DNA of 64,000 nt from Chloroflexota bacterium (GCA_009840165.1 VXOG01000028.1:91937-155936), one strand, 5' to 3'. Shown: positions 51,168 to 62,717, counted from the first letter of the stretch. Numbers and translations are program-made. The notes: generated by a model from the letters alone, not told the origin.

Positions 51168-52118
51168 ATGCCCACCAAACGCATCGGTATCCATGCCGGC
51201 GCACCCAACGCCGAAGCGTCCCTTGATCTCATGCGCCGCGCAGAGGCAGCCGGCGTTCAGGCCGCCTGGCTGACTACGGGAGGAACTGGCCTGGATGCCC
51301 TGACGCTCTTCTCCGCTGCCGCCGTCCAAACCGACAACATCCTGTTCGGTACTTCCATTGTTCCCACCTATCCGCGCCATCCAATCGTGGTAGCGCAACA
51401 AGCTCAGGTAATTGACCAACTGGCCCCGGGACGGCTGCGGATCGGAGTCGGACCAAGCCACCGGCCACCGATGAGGGCCATGTTCGGGTTCAACCTGAGG
51501 GCGCCGCTCACCAACCTGCGCGAGTACCTCCAGATCCTGCGGGCGCTGCTGCAGGATGGTTCAGTTGACTTCGACGGCCAGGAATACACTGCCCACGCCA
51601 GCATCCCGCGCCCGGTCAACGTGGCGGTGATGGCGTCGGCATTGCAGGAAGGCTCTTACGAGCTGTGCGGCGAGCTTGCTGACGGCGCGATCAGTTGGGT
51701 CAGCCCGGCGGTGTACCTGCGGGATAGAGCGCTGCCGGCCATGCGCCGGGGTTCCGACCAGGCGGGACGCGACACACCCCCGCTAATCGCCCACGCCCCC
51801 GTTTGCATCAGCACGGATACCGACGCCACGCGGCTGGCGGTTCAACAACAGCTATCCAATTACCCCCGCCTGCCGTTCTATCAGCAGATGTGGGCCGCCG
51901 CCGGACACCCGGAAGCTGCCGAAGAAACGTGGAGCGATGGCATGATCGAGGCCACGGTGCTGACCGGCGACGCCGACAGCGTCGGCGAGCGCATGGTCGC
52001 CATGCTCGACATGGGTATCAGCGAGTTGCTGGTTACTCCCGTTACCGCTGGCGACGACCCCGCCGCCGATATGGAGCAGACTATCCAATTACTGGGCAAA
52101 GTTGCCCTGTCGTTGTAA
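51168..52118 (+). CDS. LLM-class flavin/F420-dependent oxidoreductase, short form
   Basis: A 316-residue luciferase-like barrel, shorter than the typical 340-360. Fold features: RIGIHAGAPNAEASLDLMRRAEAAGVQAAWL at the start, ILFGTSIVPTYPRHPIVVAQQAQVIDQLAPGRLRIGVGPSH, and an IGDADSVGERM-like end (LTGDADSVGERMVAML). The motif pattern fits the F420-dependent methylene-H4MPT-reductase-like group, but FMN cannot be excluded. ATG follows GAGGT by eight bases; the ORF-track TTG is seven residues upstream. The next LLM gene begins 14 bases after its stop. Confidence 0.85.
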   Translation: MPTKRIGIHAGAPNAEASLDLMRRAEAAGVQAAWLTTGGTGLDALTLFSAAAVQTDNILFGTSIVPTYPRHPIVVAQQAQVIDQLAPGRLRIGVGPSHRPPMRAMFGFNLRAPLTNLREYLQILRALLQDGSVDFDGQEYTAHASIPRPVNVAVMASALQEGSYELCGELADGAISWVSPAVYLRDRALPAMRRGSDQAGRDTPPLIAHAPVCISTDTDATRLAVQQQLSNYPRLPFYQQMWAAAGHPEAAEETWSDGMIEATVLTGDADSVGERMVAMLDMGISELLVTPVTAGDDPAADMEQTIQLLGKVALSL

Positions 52119-52132
52119 CCCGGAGTAGAACC

Positions 52133-53236
52133 ATGAAACTCGGGTTGTTCAATATGCCGTTGCATCCGCCGGGTCGATTGCACGCTGATACCTACGACGA
52201 AGACCTGGAGTTGATGGCGCTTGCCGACGAACTCGGTTACTCCGAGGCCTGGATCGGTGAGCACTTCACCACCGAATGGGAGAACATGCCCGCGCCGGAC
52301 CTGTTCATAGCCAGGGCGTTGGGAGTCACGAAAAATCTCGTGATGGGAACCGGAGTGTCTCTACTGGCGTTTCACGATCCGATCATGATCGCACACCGGA
52401 TTGCCATGCTGGACCACTTGGCGCGGGGCCGCTTCTTCTTCGGAATCGGCTCGGGAGGCGTACCTACCGATTCGGAAATGTTCCAACTGGACCGTCAATC
52501 AGGGCAGCAACGCAACCTGATGCGCGAAGCCGCTGAATTGATCGTCAATATGTGGACTGCCGAGGAACCTGGAAAGTTCCACCACCGCGGAGAGCATTAC
52601 GACGTCAAGTTGCCGTCTCCTCGCCCGGAAATGGGCCTGTCGTTTCATATGCGGCCATACCAACAGCCGCATCCGCCCATCGCGGTAGCCGGCAGCAGCC
52701 CATCGTCGCAGACGTTGGAGGTTGCAGGGGAATTGGGTTGGTGGCCGATGAGCACCTTTTTCCTGCATTCCTCAAACCTGCCGATGCACTGGGAAGCCTA
52801 CGCCAAAGGAGCTAGCGCCGCCGGACGCGCGGTTTCGCGTTCTCAATGGCGGATCGCCCGCGAGATATATGTCGCGGACAACACTGAGCAAGCGATTAGC
52901 GACGTCATGGACGGCCCGCCGGCCCACACATTCACCAACTATTTTCTCCCTCTGCTGGGCCAGGGTCTGCGGGGATTGGATGGCATCAGGACAACGCCGG
53001 ACGTGCCGGACTCTGCCCTGACACCGGAGTACATGCTGGAGAATTTCTGGATCGTGGGCGACCCTGACGCCTGCGCTGAGAAAATTCGGCAACTCTACCA
53101 GGACACGGGCGGATTCGGCACACTGCTGATACTGTGCCACGATTGGGGCAACGACCGAGCCAAGGGACTGCGCTCTCTGGAATTGCTGGCCAAAGAAACC
53201 CTGCCTCAACTGGAAGATTTAACACCGTCCCACTAG
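52133..53236 (+). CDS. LLM-class flavin-dependent monooxygenase, long form
   Basis: A 367-residue luciferase-like monooxygenase. KLGLFNMPLHPPGR, LGYSEAWIGEHFTTEWENMPAPDLFIA, VSLLAFHDPIMIAHRIAMLDHLARGRFFFGIGSGG and RGEHYDVK are typical of flavin-dependent monooxygenases of the limonene/alkanal type. The C-terminus NFWIVGDPDACAEKIRQL is also conserved. The ORF track's 110-residue extension overlaps the preceding LLM gene and is rejected; GGAG lies seven bases before this ATG. The small ABM protein gene follows after 32 bases. Confidence 0.9.
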   Translation: MKLGLFNMPLHPPGRLHADTYDEDLELMALADELGYSEAWIGEHFTTEWENMPAPDLFIARALGVTKNLVMGTGVSLLAFHDPIMIAHRIAMLDHLARGRFFFGIGSGGVPTDSEMFQLDRQSGQQRNLMREAAELIVNMWTAEEPGKFHHRGEHYDVKLPSPRPEMGLSFHMRPYQQPHPPIAVAGSSPSSQTLEVAGELGWWPMSTFFLHSSNLPMHWEAYAKGASAAGRAVSRSQWRIAREIYVADNTEQAISDVMDGPPAHTFTNYFLPLLGQGLRGLDGIRTTPDVPDSALTPEYMLENFWIVGDPDACAEKIRQLYQDTGGFGTLLILCHDWGNDRAKGLRSLELLAKETLPQLEDLTPSH

Positions 53237-53268
53237 TGCCGCACGCAATGCTTGTCGAAGGAGGAATT

Positions 53269-53595
53269 ATGTTCATCGCCACCAACCGCATCAAAGTTAA
53301 GACTGGCTACGGGGACACCTTGGAGCAGATGTTCAAAGCGCGTGGCGCCGTTCAGGACCACCCCGGCTTCATCAGCTTCGAGCTTTGGAAGATGAACAAA
53401 ACCCCCGATCACGAAGAATTCCTCGTAGTAACCCATTGGGAAGCCGAGGAACACCACAACACCTGGACTCGCAGCGACGCCTTCCGTTCGGCCCATGCCG
53501 GCGGCCCGCCCGACTTCCTGCTCGGCCCCGGTGAGTTTCACACCTACCAGGTAGTGCATCGCTTGGAAGCGGCGGCGACCGCGGCGGCGGATTAG
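53269..53595 (+). CDS. ABM-domain (antibiotic biosynthesis monooxygenase/HmoA-like) protein
   Basis: A 108-residue dimeric ferredoxin-like protein. MFIATNRIKVKTGYGDTLEQMFKARGAVQDHPGFISFELWK is the ABM N-terminal half, and FLVVTHWEAEEHHNTWTRSDAFRSAH the second. Relatives open haem or oxidise quinol-type substrates without a cofactor. Asn6 and the tryptophan pair match the haem-degrading subgroup, but the assignment is tentative. AAGGAGG sits five to six bases before the ATG, the strongest ribosome site in the cluster. The ORF-track start 45 codons upstream overlaps the LLM gene. Confidence 0.85.
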   Translation: MFIATNRIKVKTGYGDTLEQMFKARGAVQDHPGFISFELWKMNKTPDHEEFLVVTHWEAEEHHNTWTRSDAFRSAHAGGPPDFLLGPGEFHTYQVVHRLEAAATAAAD

Positions 53596-53625
53596 GTCCG
53601 TCAGGGTTTCGCCAAGGAGTTCGCC

Positions 53626-54267
53626 ATGACGACTGCTCCGAAAGCTCGCATCGTCCCGGACGACGCGCTGGTCATAAACCTGCGCGATCTGGGTGTCTTG
53701 GCAACCGGGCCGGAACTGGACAGGCTGTTCGCCAAGTTTTGCGACCGGAACAGTCAGAGCGTTTGGCAGTATGAGCTCACGCCGGAAGGGGAGATAGTCG
53801 TCTTGCCGCCCATAAACCATCCCGGCGGGCTACATGAAAACGAGACTGCCACTGAATTGAATATCTGGAGGCGCGGCTTTGGAGGAATGGCGACGGGTTC
53901 CAACGCCTTTTACCGGATGCCCATCACGGGGGGTGTTCTGGTGCCTGATGCCGCGTGGGTTTCGCCCGAACGGTTATCCGAGCATCCCCCTGTTCCTGGG
54001 GATCCGATTCCTATTTGCCCGGATTTCGTCATTGAAATCCGTTCGGGCACCGACAACCTGGCGCCTCTACACGCCAAAATGCGCCTCTATATGCAAAATG
54101 GCGCCCTGCTGGGCTGGTTGATCGACCCGATCAACAGGCGAGTTTATATCTACCGCTACGGGCAAACGGAAGCCGAACCGTTGGAAAATCCGCTGATCCT
54201 ATCCGGAGAGGACGTTCTCCCCGGTTTCACCTTTGACGTTGCTCGCTGGATTTTCGACCGGACGTAG
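53626..54267 (+). CDS. Uma2-family (DUF820) endonuclease-like protein, paralogue 1
   Basis: A 213-residue PD-(D/E)xK-fold protein. Active-site residues: the aspartate in CPDFVIEIRSGTDNLAPLHAKMRLYMQNG with the D-x-ExK-like acidic pair and lysine, then GALLGWLIDPINRRVYIYR. Uma2 proteins are abundant in Cyanobacteria, Chloroflexota and Deinococcus and their targets are unknown. It is about 55-60% identical by eye to the copy 1.3 kb downstream; the two flank a CoA-transferase gene. The N-terminus matches in both copies, which supports the ATG used. Confidence 0.88.
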   Translation: MTTAPKARIVPDDALVINLRDLGVLATGPELDRLFAKFCDRNSQSVWQYELTPEGEIVVLPPINHPGGLHENETATELNIWRRGFGGMATGSNAFYRMPITGGVLVPDAAWVSPERLSEHPPVPGDPIPICPDFVIEIRSGTDNLAPLHAKMRLYMQNGALLGWLIDPINRRVYIYRYGQTEAEPLENPLILSGEDVLPGFTFDVARWIFDRT

Positions 54268-54288
54268 TTTCAGGAAATGAGGGCGTAG

Positions 54289-55536
54289 ATGGATCCGTCC
54301 GAACCTACTTTATTGGCCGAACAGTTCGGCCCCTTGCAGGGGGTTCGCATACTGTCCACCGGCACCATCGTGGCCGAGCCCTTTGCTGCCGTGATGGCGG
54401 CCGAAATGGGCGCCGAGGTGATCCATATCGAGCGCCCCGGCAAGGGCGAGGACTGGCGGGTGGCCGAGTTCCCCATCCAAGCTCCCAGCGGGGATCTGGT
54501 AGCCAGTTCCTGGCTCCAGGATCACCGGAACATGTACCACACCACCCTGGACTTCAGCACAGCCGAGGGGCGGGATATCTTCCTCAAGTTGGTGGAGCGG
54601 GCTGATATTTGGATGGAGAGTTCCAAAGCCCGCACCTACGACAAGTGGGGACTGGACGACGCCACCGTCTTGGCGGCCAACCCGAGCATAGTGATCTGCC
54701 ATATATCCGGATACGGGCAGGATGGCGACCCGGAATACGTGGGCCGGGCGTCTTACGATTTCACCGCCCAGGCGTTCGGCGGCATGATGAATCTCATGGG
54801 CAATCCCGAACCCGACCCGCCGACTCGTGCGGTGCCCTGGACCGCGGACTACATCACCGGTCTGTTCTGTATGTGGTCGTCCCTGGCGGCGTACATTCAC
54901 GCGCAACGCACCGGAGAAGGCCAGGTCATCGACTTGGCTCAGTTCGAGGCGGTCCATCGCATCTTGTCCGGGACTATGGTCGCCTACAACGAGTTGGGTA
55001 TGGTACGCGAGAGGGCCGGCAATAAGGCCGGCAACGCTCAGCCTTGGGACACCTTTCAGGCCAGCGATGGCTGGGTTGTCATCGCCGCCGTCGGTCCAGC
55101 TGTGTACGCCAGGGTCTGCCGCGTGCTGGATTTGGACCCGGATGACGAGAAGTGGGTCAAGGCCCGTCGGGAGGTAAACTCGCCCGAAGGCATTGAGTTC
55201 GACGCCGTCCTGCGCGGCTGGGTAGAAGACCGAACGGTGGACGAGGTGGTGAGGATATTCAACGAAGCCCAGGTGGGCTGCAGCCGGATCATGAACGCGC
55301 GGGAGATGGCTGAGAATCCCCATTATCGCGCCCGGGAAGTGCACCTGGAATGGGAAGACCAACAACTGGGAAAAACGGTAAAGGGAGTGGGCATAGTGCC
55401 CAAGCTCTCCGGGACACCGGGCAAGATCTGGCGCGGCTCAGTCCCCGTAGGCCACGACAACCACCTGGTCTATGGCGACCTGCTCGGAATCAGCCCCGAC
55501 ACGCTCCACGAACTGGCGGAGCGAGGCGTTATCTAA
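54289..55536 (+). CDS. CaiB/BaiF CoA-transferase, copy 3
   Basis: A 415-residue class III CoA-transferase. GPLQGVRILSTGTIVAEPFAAVMAAEMGAEVIHIERPGKGEDWR begins the domain; YHTTLDFSTAEGRDIFLKLVERADIWMESSKARTYDKWGL, ISGYGQDGDPEYVGR and GQVIDLAQFEAVHRIL with Glu in the acidic position follow. NKAGNAQPWDTFQASDGWVVIAAVGPAVYARVC and VGCSRIMNAREMAENPHYRAREVHLEWEDQQLGKTVKG complete it, resembling carnitine-type CaiB more than formyl-CoA transferase. It lies between the two Uma2 genes, 21 bases after the first. Confidence 0.92.
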   Translation: MDPSEPTLLAEQFGPLQGVRILSTGTIVAEPFAAVMAAEMGAEVIHIERPGKGEDWRVAEFPIQAPSGDLVASSWLQDHRNMYHTTLDFSTAEGRDIFLKLVERADIWMESSKARTYDKWGLDDATVLAANPSIVICHISGYGQDGDPEYVGRASYDFTAQAFGGMMNLMGNPEPDPPTRAVPWTADYITGLFCMWSSLAAYIHAQRTGEGQVIDLAQFEAVHRILSGTMVAYNELGMVRERAGNKAGNAQPWDTFQASDGWVVIAAVGPAVYARVCRVLDLDPDDEKWVKARREVNSPEGIEFDAVLRGWVEDRTVDEVVRIFNEAQVGCSRIMNAREMAENPHYRAREVHLEWEDQQLGKTVKGVGIVPKLSGTPGKIWRGSVPVGHDNHLVYGDLLGISPDTLHELAERGVI

Positions 55537-55561
55537 GGGCCACGGGAGAGGAGTACGAATC

Positions 55562-56203
55562 ATGACCACCGCCGCGGAAAGCAGTATCGCCCCGGACAGC
55601 GCCTTGGTAATCCACCCGCAGAGCTTGGGCGTTACTGCAACCGGTTGCGAACTGGAAAAACTGTTCATCGAGTTTTGCAACCAGAACAGTCAAAGCGCTT
55701 GGCGGTTTGAGCTCAGTCCACAAGGAGAAATCATCATTATGCCGCCCGTTCATCACCCCGGCGATGGCCACGAGCACGACTTGGGCATCGAGCTGGGGTT
55801 GTGGGCGCGGGAGTTTGGCGGAGTGGCTAGAGGTTCCAGCGCCGCTTTTCAAATGCCGGCAACCGGCGGCACCCTCTCGCCTGATGCTTCATGGACAACG
55901 CAAGAAAAATGGGACTTCCACCCGCATTTGGCTGGCGATTCGCACCCATTCTGTCCCGATTTCGTCGTTGAAATCCGCTCCACCTACGACAACTTGGCCC
56001 CACTCCACGCCAAGATGCAAATCTATATGCGAAACCATGCGCTGCTGGGCTGGCTCATTGACCCACCCAACCGCCGCGTTTATATCTACCGCGTAGGTCG
56101 GACTGAGCCGGAACTGCTGGAAGGCCCGCCCACGCTATCAGGCGAAAACATACTGCCCAGATTCACTTTTGACGTTGCGCGCTGGATCTTCGACCGCAGC
56201 TAA
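55562..56203 (+). CDS. Uma2-family (DUF820) endonuclease-like protein, paralogue 2
   Basis: A 213-residue protein of exactly the same length as paralogue 1, with the same active-site block (CPDFVVEIRSTYDNLAPLHAKMQIYMRNHALLGWLIDP) and the same C-terminus (FTFDVARWIFDRS). The ORF track's 30 extra residues overlap copy 3 of the CoA-transferase and are rejected; GGAGAGGAG precedes the ATG. It is the last gene of the plus-strand run and is followed by a bidirectional terminator. Confidence 0.88.
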   Translation: MTTAAESSIAPDSALVIHPQSLGVTATGCELEKLFIEFCNQNSQSAWRFELSPQGEIIIMPPVHHPGDGHEHDLGIELGLWAREFGGVARGSSAAFQMPATGGTLSPDASWTTQEKWDFHPHLAGDSHPFCPDFVVEIRSTYDNLAPLHAKMQIYMRNHALLGWLIDPPNRRVYIYRVGRTEPELLEGPPTLSGENILPRFTFDVARWIFDRS

Positions 56204-56237
56204 CTAGTTCTTGCCCCACCGCCCAGCGGACACAAAA

Positions 56238-56257
56238 GCCCCGGCATATGCCGGGGC
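56238..56257. terminator. Perfect palindromic bidirectional terminator
   Basis: GCCCCGGCATATGCCGGGGC is a 20-base palindrome with CACAAAA on its left and CGACTTTTA on its right, so both strands give a hairpin followed by U-rich RNA. It separates the Uma2 gene from the tRNA/23S unit. Confidence 0.85.
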
Positions 56258-56271
56258 CGACTTTTATCTTT

Positions 56272-56346
56272 TGGTAGCGGGGGTTGGACTCGAACCAACG
56301 ACCTTCGGGTTATGAGCCCGACGAGCTGCCACTGCTCCACCCCGCA
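56272..56346 (-). tRNA. Initiator tRNA-Met (CAU)
   Basis: A full cloverleaf including an encoded CCA. The acceptor 5' strand is GCGGGG after an unpaired first base, matching the initiator feature of no 1:72 pair (U1, U72). The anticodon stem carries the three G-C pairs (GGG-CTCATAA-CCC) specific to initiators, and the T-arm is GGTTCGAGTCC. The D-loop is a little short. It lies downstream of the 23S gene and may be processed from the same transcript. Confidence 0.9.
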
Positions 56347-56356
56347 TTGTTGTTGA

Positions 56357-56404
56357 GGGTTACGAACCCGATCCGCTTCTGGCGGACCACTGCTCCACCC
56401 CGCA
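56357..56404 (-). pseudogene. Partial tRNA 5' half, duplicate of the initiator tRNA
   Basis: The first 19 bases match the initiator tRNA exactly (GCGGGGTGGAGCAGTGG), then come a changed D-arm and an anticodon-like stem-loop GGGTTCGTAACCC in which the anticodon would be CGU. No T-arm or acceptor 3' strand follows. It seems to be a duplicated, decayed tRNA half between the 23S and the intact tRNA. Confidence 0.6.
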
Positions 56405-56415
56405 TCGTCCGTAGG

Positions 56416-56486
56416 AAGAAACTGAAATAGGAAGTTTGAACCGTTTTGTCGAGAACCGAGCCAGAAGAATTAGAAGCTCCTGGCGT

Positions 56487-56496
<10 letters not shown>
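56416..56496. repeat. Left arm of an inverted repeat flanking the 23S gene
   Basis: About 80 bases that match the reverse complement of the other arm at 59546-59621. Shared blocks include AATAGGAAGTTTGAAC, AGAACCGAG and GCGTGGGTCAAAT. In the precursor RNA the arms would form a long processing stalk closing the 23S, with a 13-bp perfect inner stem. Confidence 0.75.
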
Positions 56497-59545
<3,049 letters not shown>

Positions 59546-59554
<9 letters not shown>

Positions 59555-59621
59555 ACGCTAGGAACTTCAAATTCTCTAGACTCGGTTCTTTTATGCAGTT
59601 CAAACTTCCTATTCAGTTTTT
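59546..59621. repeat. Right arm of the inverted repeat flanking the 23S gene
   Basis: Matches the left arm in reverse complement. On the minus strand its outer part reads GTTAAAAACTGAATAGG, like the boxA-type antitermination region that precedes 23S genes in many bacteria. Confidence 0.75.
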
Positions 59622-59715
59622 AACGTGCTCTAACCGTTCGTGGCCTGCCCGACTCGTTCGCCGGTGGCGCTGCCGCATCCGTAGAAGGCGACTTCCGTTC
59701 AGTTGGCGGAAATGG

Positions 59716-59744
59716 AGTATAGGGCCAATCACGCTTTCCGTCAA
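59716..59744 (-). promoter_or_regulatory. Strong promoter of the orphan 23S gene
   Basis: Minus strand TTGACG and TATACT with a 17-base spacer. Predicted start about 150 bases before the mature 23S 5' end. It lies directly downstream of the enoyl-CoA hydratase gene, showing that the 23S is transcribed on its own. Confidence 0.75.
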
Positions 59745-59779
59745 GCATTTCAGACCGGCCAATTGGCGTTATAGCGATT

Positions 59780-60631
59780 TCAGCGGCCAACGAACGGGGG
59801 CATGCCCCGATTCTTGTCCAGGAACCACTGGACAGCGATCTTGTGATCCTCGGTTTTCCTGACGTGCTCCTGCGCCGCCGACGCCAGCTCCAGGGCTTCC
59901 CGGAAAGAGAGGTCCATGCTCTCCTGCACCAGGTACTTGGTAAGCGAATGGGCCACCGTGGGACCTTTGCCGATTCGCGTCGCCAGTTCCATCGCGCCTT
60001 CCATGAGTTGGTCGTCTGGGAAGCATTTGCTGGCGAGGCCCATCCGCACTGCGTCCTCACCACCCATCCAATCCCCGGTGTACTGCAACAGCAACGTGTT
60101 GCTGGTGCCGATCAGCTTGGGCAACTGCCAGCAGCTACCGTCGCCGGGGATGAGGCCATTAAGCACGAACCGCTCCGAGAGCCGGCCGGTTTCCCCCACG
60201 ATCCGGATGTCGCAGGACAGGGCGAGTCCGCAGCCAACCCCGGCGGCCGGACCGTTGACCACCGCGATAGACGGCTTTTGCAAGTCGTGAATCCGGAGGG
60301 GAACGAAATTTACCCTGGGGCCGCTTTCAACGCGGCTCTGTCGGCCCTTCATGTATTCCATTTTTCCCCAGGTCAGCGGTTCAGGTTCCGTTTCCGCTTC
60401 CCTCTCATCGATCCTGCGCCGAAACCCGCGCACGTTTGCGCCGGAGCAGAAGGACGGCTCGGTGCCCGTCAGGACCAGCACCCGTTCCTCCGGGTTGTTT
60501 TCAAACTCGTCCAGCCGCTCGAACATCTCCGCAGCCATGTCCGGCCCCAGCGCGTTGCGCGTTGGCGGATCGTGCATCGTCATAACCAGCACGCCGTCAA
60601 CCACGTCGGTCTTGATAAATTCGTATGCCAT
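59780..60631 (-). CDS. Enoyl-CoA hydratase/isomerase family protein, second copy
   Basis: A 283-residue crotonase. Oxyanion-hole strands: SFCSGANVRGFRRR and NGPAAGVGCGLALSCDIRIVG; FVLNGLIPGDGSCWQLPKLIG covers the third region, with aspartate (GDGSC) where hydratases carry the second glutamate. A charged loop (EREAETEPEPLTWG) is inserted after the first strand. Reaction uncertain. ATG was chosen because the family begins at MAYEFIKTDVVDGV and GAGGTTAGG lies upstream. It is separated from the 23S gene by the latter's promoter and is divergent from the MOSC gene. Confidence 0.9.
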   Translation of the reverse strand: MAYEFIKTDVVDGVLVMTMHDPPTRNALGPDMAAEMFERLDEFENNPEERVLVLTGTEPSFCSGANVRGFRRRIDEREAETEPEPLTWGKMEYMKGRQSRVESGPRVNFVPLRIHDLQKPSIAVVNGPAAGVGCGLALSCDIRIVGETGRLSERFVLNGLIPGDGSCWQLPKLIGTSNTLLLQYTGDWMGGEDAVRMGLASKCFPDDQLMEGAMELATRIGKGPTVAHSLTKYLVQESMDLSFREALELASAAQEHVRKTEDHKIAVQWFLDKNRGMPPFVGR

Positions 60632-60829
60632 CGGCCTAACCTCGCCGACCCCGGCCTCAATCGCCGGGGTGAAAGTTGCGCCCATTCTACCCGGCGCAAT
60701 TCGAGCCGGCTACCGCTGCCAGCGCTGGCTACCGGAGGCGGTTTGCCAAGTAAGTGGTCATATCCTAAAATCGGCCTATCCTACCGGAACGTTCACATCC
60801 ATACACCGCCAACCCGCTGGAGTCGCATC

Positions 60830-61267
60830 ATGCAATCGGGAACTATCGTCAATCTCCATATCGCCCGTGTTAAAGGAACCCCCTCAGATCCGGTCGAAGC
60901 GGCGCGGGCCATTTCCGCCGAGGGACTGGAAGGCGACCGGAGCCGCAACCCCCGGAACCTTCGGCAAGTCCTGGTGATGGACAAGGAAACCCTTGACCAC
61001 TACGGGCTCGAGCCGGGACAAATCAAAGAGAATCTCACCGTGACCGGTTTGGACTTGTCGCAAGCGCGTCAGGGCCACGTCTTTTTCATCGGTGACGACG
61101 AAAACCACGTTACCCTGGAAGTGACTGGGGATTGCGAGCCGTGCCAGAAGATGGACGCTCTGATACCCGGGCTGCGCGAGGAGATCTTCGGCAAGCGCGG
61201 CATCCTGACAGTGGTTCTGCAAGGCGGCGAAATCAAGGTGGGCGACGCGATCAGATTGGAACCGTAG
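60830..61267 (+). CDS. Single-domain MOSC protein
   Basis: A 145-residue MOSC domain. The ligand cysteine is in TGDCEPCQKMD, close to the C-terminus as in the MOSC family, and GLEGDRSRNPRNLRQVLVMDKETLDHYGLEPGQIKENLTVTGLDL is the N-terminal core. MOSC proteins carry molybdenum cofactor or a persulfide, and single-domain forms are thought to be oxidoreductase or sulfur-transfer components. The ORF track runs 329 codons further upstream, through the reverse strand of the hydratase gene; the ATG here, after GGAG, gives the family's normal length. It is followed by amt after 58 bases. Confidence 0.88.
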   Translation: MQSGTIVNLHIARVKGTPSDPVEAARAISAEGLEGDRSRNPRNLRQVLVMDKETLDHYGLEPGQIKENLTVTGLDLSQARQGHVFFIGDDENHVTLEVTGDCEPCQKMDALIPGLREEIFGKRGILTVVLQGGEIKVGDAIRLEP

Positions 61268-61325
61268 CCGGATTGGAGCAGGAATCAGATTAGGCTTCTC
61301 AAATCCATTTACGGTGAGATTGACG

Positions 61326-62717
61326 ATGCGCTTCTCAATGAATCTTCCTTCCCATCGACTTCGCACTGTTGCCATTGCCACCGCATTCGCGCTTCCGGCC
61401 ATCGCGCTTGTAGCCTGGCCGCGCGCGGCTCATGCCGCCGGCGTCGATACCGAAACCCAGTTCGTGCTCAACACCTTCGCCTTTCTCATCTGGGGCGCGC
61501 TGGTGATGTGGATGTGCGCAGGGTTCACCATGCTGGAAGCCGGCTCCGTAAGGACAAAAAACGCCTCGATGATCTGCTTGAAGAACATCGGCCTTTACTC
61601 CATCGCCGGGCTGGCCTTCTATTTCATCGGTTACAACCTGATGTACAACAACGTCCAGCAGGTGATCGGGACGGTGGTGTGGCCGCTGTATGGGCCGTCC
61701 GGGGACGAGATGGCCCTGCTCAGCGGGGACGAATCCGCGCTGGCCGCGGTGGTCGACAACGGATACTCGGTGATGTCGGACTGGTTCTTCCAGATGGTGT
61801 TCGTTGCCACCACGGCGTCCATAATCTCCGGGGCGCTGGCCGAGCGGGTCAAGATGTGGAGCTTCTTCCTGTTCACTCTGCTGCTGACTGCGCTGATCTA
61901 CCCTATCATCGGTTCTTGGACGTGGGGTGGCGGCTGGCTGTACGGTATGGGTTTCCAGGACTTCGCGGGCTCCACCATCGTGCATAGCACCGGAGGTTGG
62001 GCTGCGCTGGCCGGCGCGCTGGTGGTCGGGCCCCGGCTGGGCAAGTTCCGGCGAGACGGCTCGGCAAGAGCCACACCACCTTCCAACGTGGTGCTGGTAA
62101 CTCTGGGCGTGTTCGTCCTCTGGTTCGGCTGGTTCGGATTCAATGGCGGTTCTCAACTGGCGTTGGGTTCAGCCTTTGACGCAGTGGCTATGAGCAACGT
62201 TCTGGTCAATACTAACCTGGCGGCGGCGGCCGGGGTGATCACCGCGCTGTCTCTGTCCAGGCTGGTGTTCGGACGGATCGACCTCTTGGTTGGCCTGAAC
62301 GGAGGTTTGGCCGGCTTGGTATCGATCACAGCCGGGCCGGACATAGTTCCGCACGCCTGGTCGGTGCTCATCGGCATAGTGGGCGGCGCGATCTGTACCG
62401 GCGGGATCAAGTTCCTGGAGATCGTCAAGGTTGACGACGTAGTGGGCGCGGTGCCGGTTCACCTGTTCGCCGGCATCTGGGGCACGATTGCCGTGTGCAT
62501 CGCGGCCGGCGGTAACTTCGTTACGCAGTTGATCGGCATACTCTCAATCGGCGCATTCGTGTTCGGCCTGTCCTGGGCGGTCTGGTTCGCCATCGAAAAG
62601 ACCATCGGCGTCAGGGTGTCCGAGGTGACGGAGCGGTTGGGGCAAGATACTGCCGAGCTGGGTATGGAGTCCTACCCCGAGTTCGTGCTGATGCCCGAGC
62701 CAATGGACGACGACTAG
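61326..62717 (+). CDS. amt: Ammonium transporter, Amt/MEP/Rh family
   Basis: A 463-residue inner-membrane ammonium channel with an N-terminal signal (ATAFALPAIALVAWPRAAHA) and about eleven membrane helices. GFTMLEAGSVRTKNASMICLKN is the diagnostic Amt segment, the first pore histidine is in STIVHSTGGWAALAGA and the second in VVGAVPVHLFAGIWGTIAV. The C-terminal tail is longer and more acidic than in E. coli AmtB. ATG (with GGTGA upstream) was preferred to the ORF-track GTG four codons earlier. No glnK/PII gene is adjacent. A clear terminator follows. Confidence 0.93.
   Translation: MRFSMNLPSHRLRTVAIATAFALPAIALVAWPRAAHAAGVDTETQFVLNTFAFLIWGALVMWMCAGFTMLEAGSVRTKNASMICLKNIGLYSIAGLAFYFIGYNLMYNNVQQVIGTVVWPLYGPSGDEMALLSGDESALAAVVDNGYSVMSDWFFQMVFVATTASIISGALAERVKMWSFFLFTLLLTALIYPIIGSWTWGGGWLYGMGFQDFAGSTIVHSTGGWAALAGALVVGPRLGKFRRDGSARATPPSNVVLVTLGVFVLWFGWFGFNGGSQLALGSAFDAVAMSNVLVNTNLAAAAGVITALSLSRLVFGRIDLLVGLNGGLAGLVSITAGPDIVPHAWSVLIGIVGGAICTGGIKFLEIVKVDDVVGAVPVHLFAGIWGTIAVCIAAGGNFVTQLIGILSIGAFVFGLSWAVWFAIEKTIGVRVSEVTERLGQDTAELGMESYPEFVLMPEPMDDD

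Noticed and set aside
59843-60829. Long upstream part of the MOSC ORF
   Set aside because: It is antisense to the enoyl-CoA hydratase gene; the MOSC domain starts at the internal ATG.
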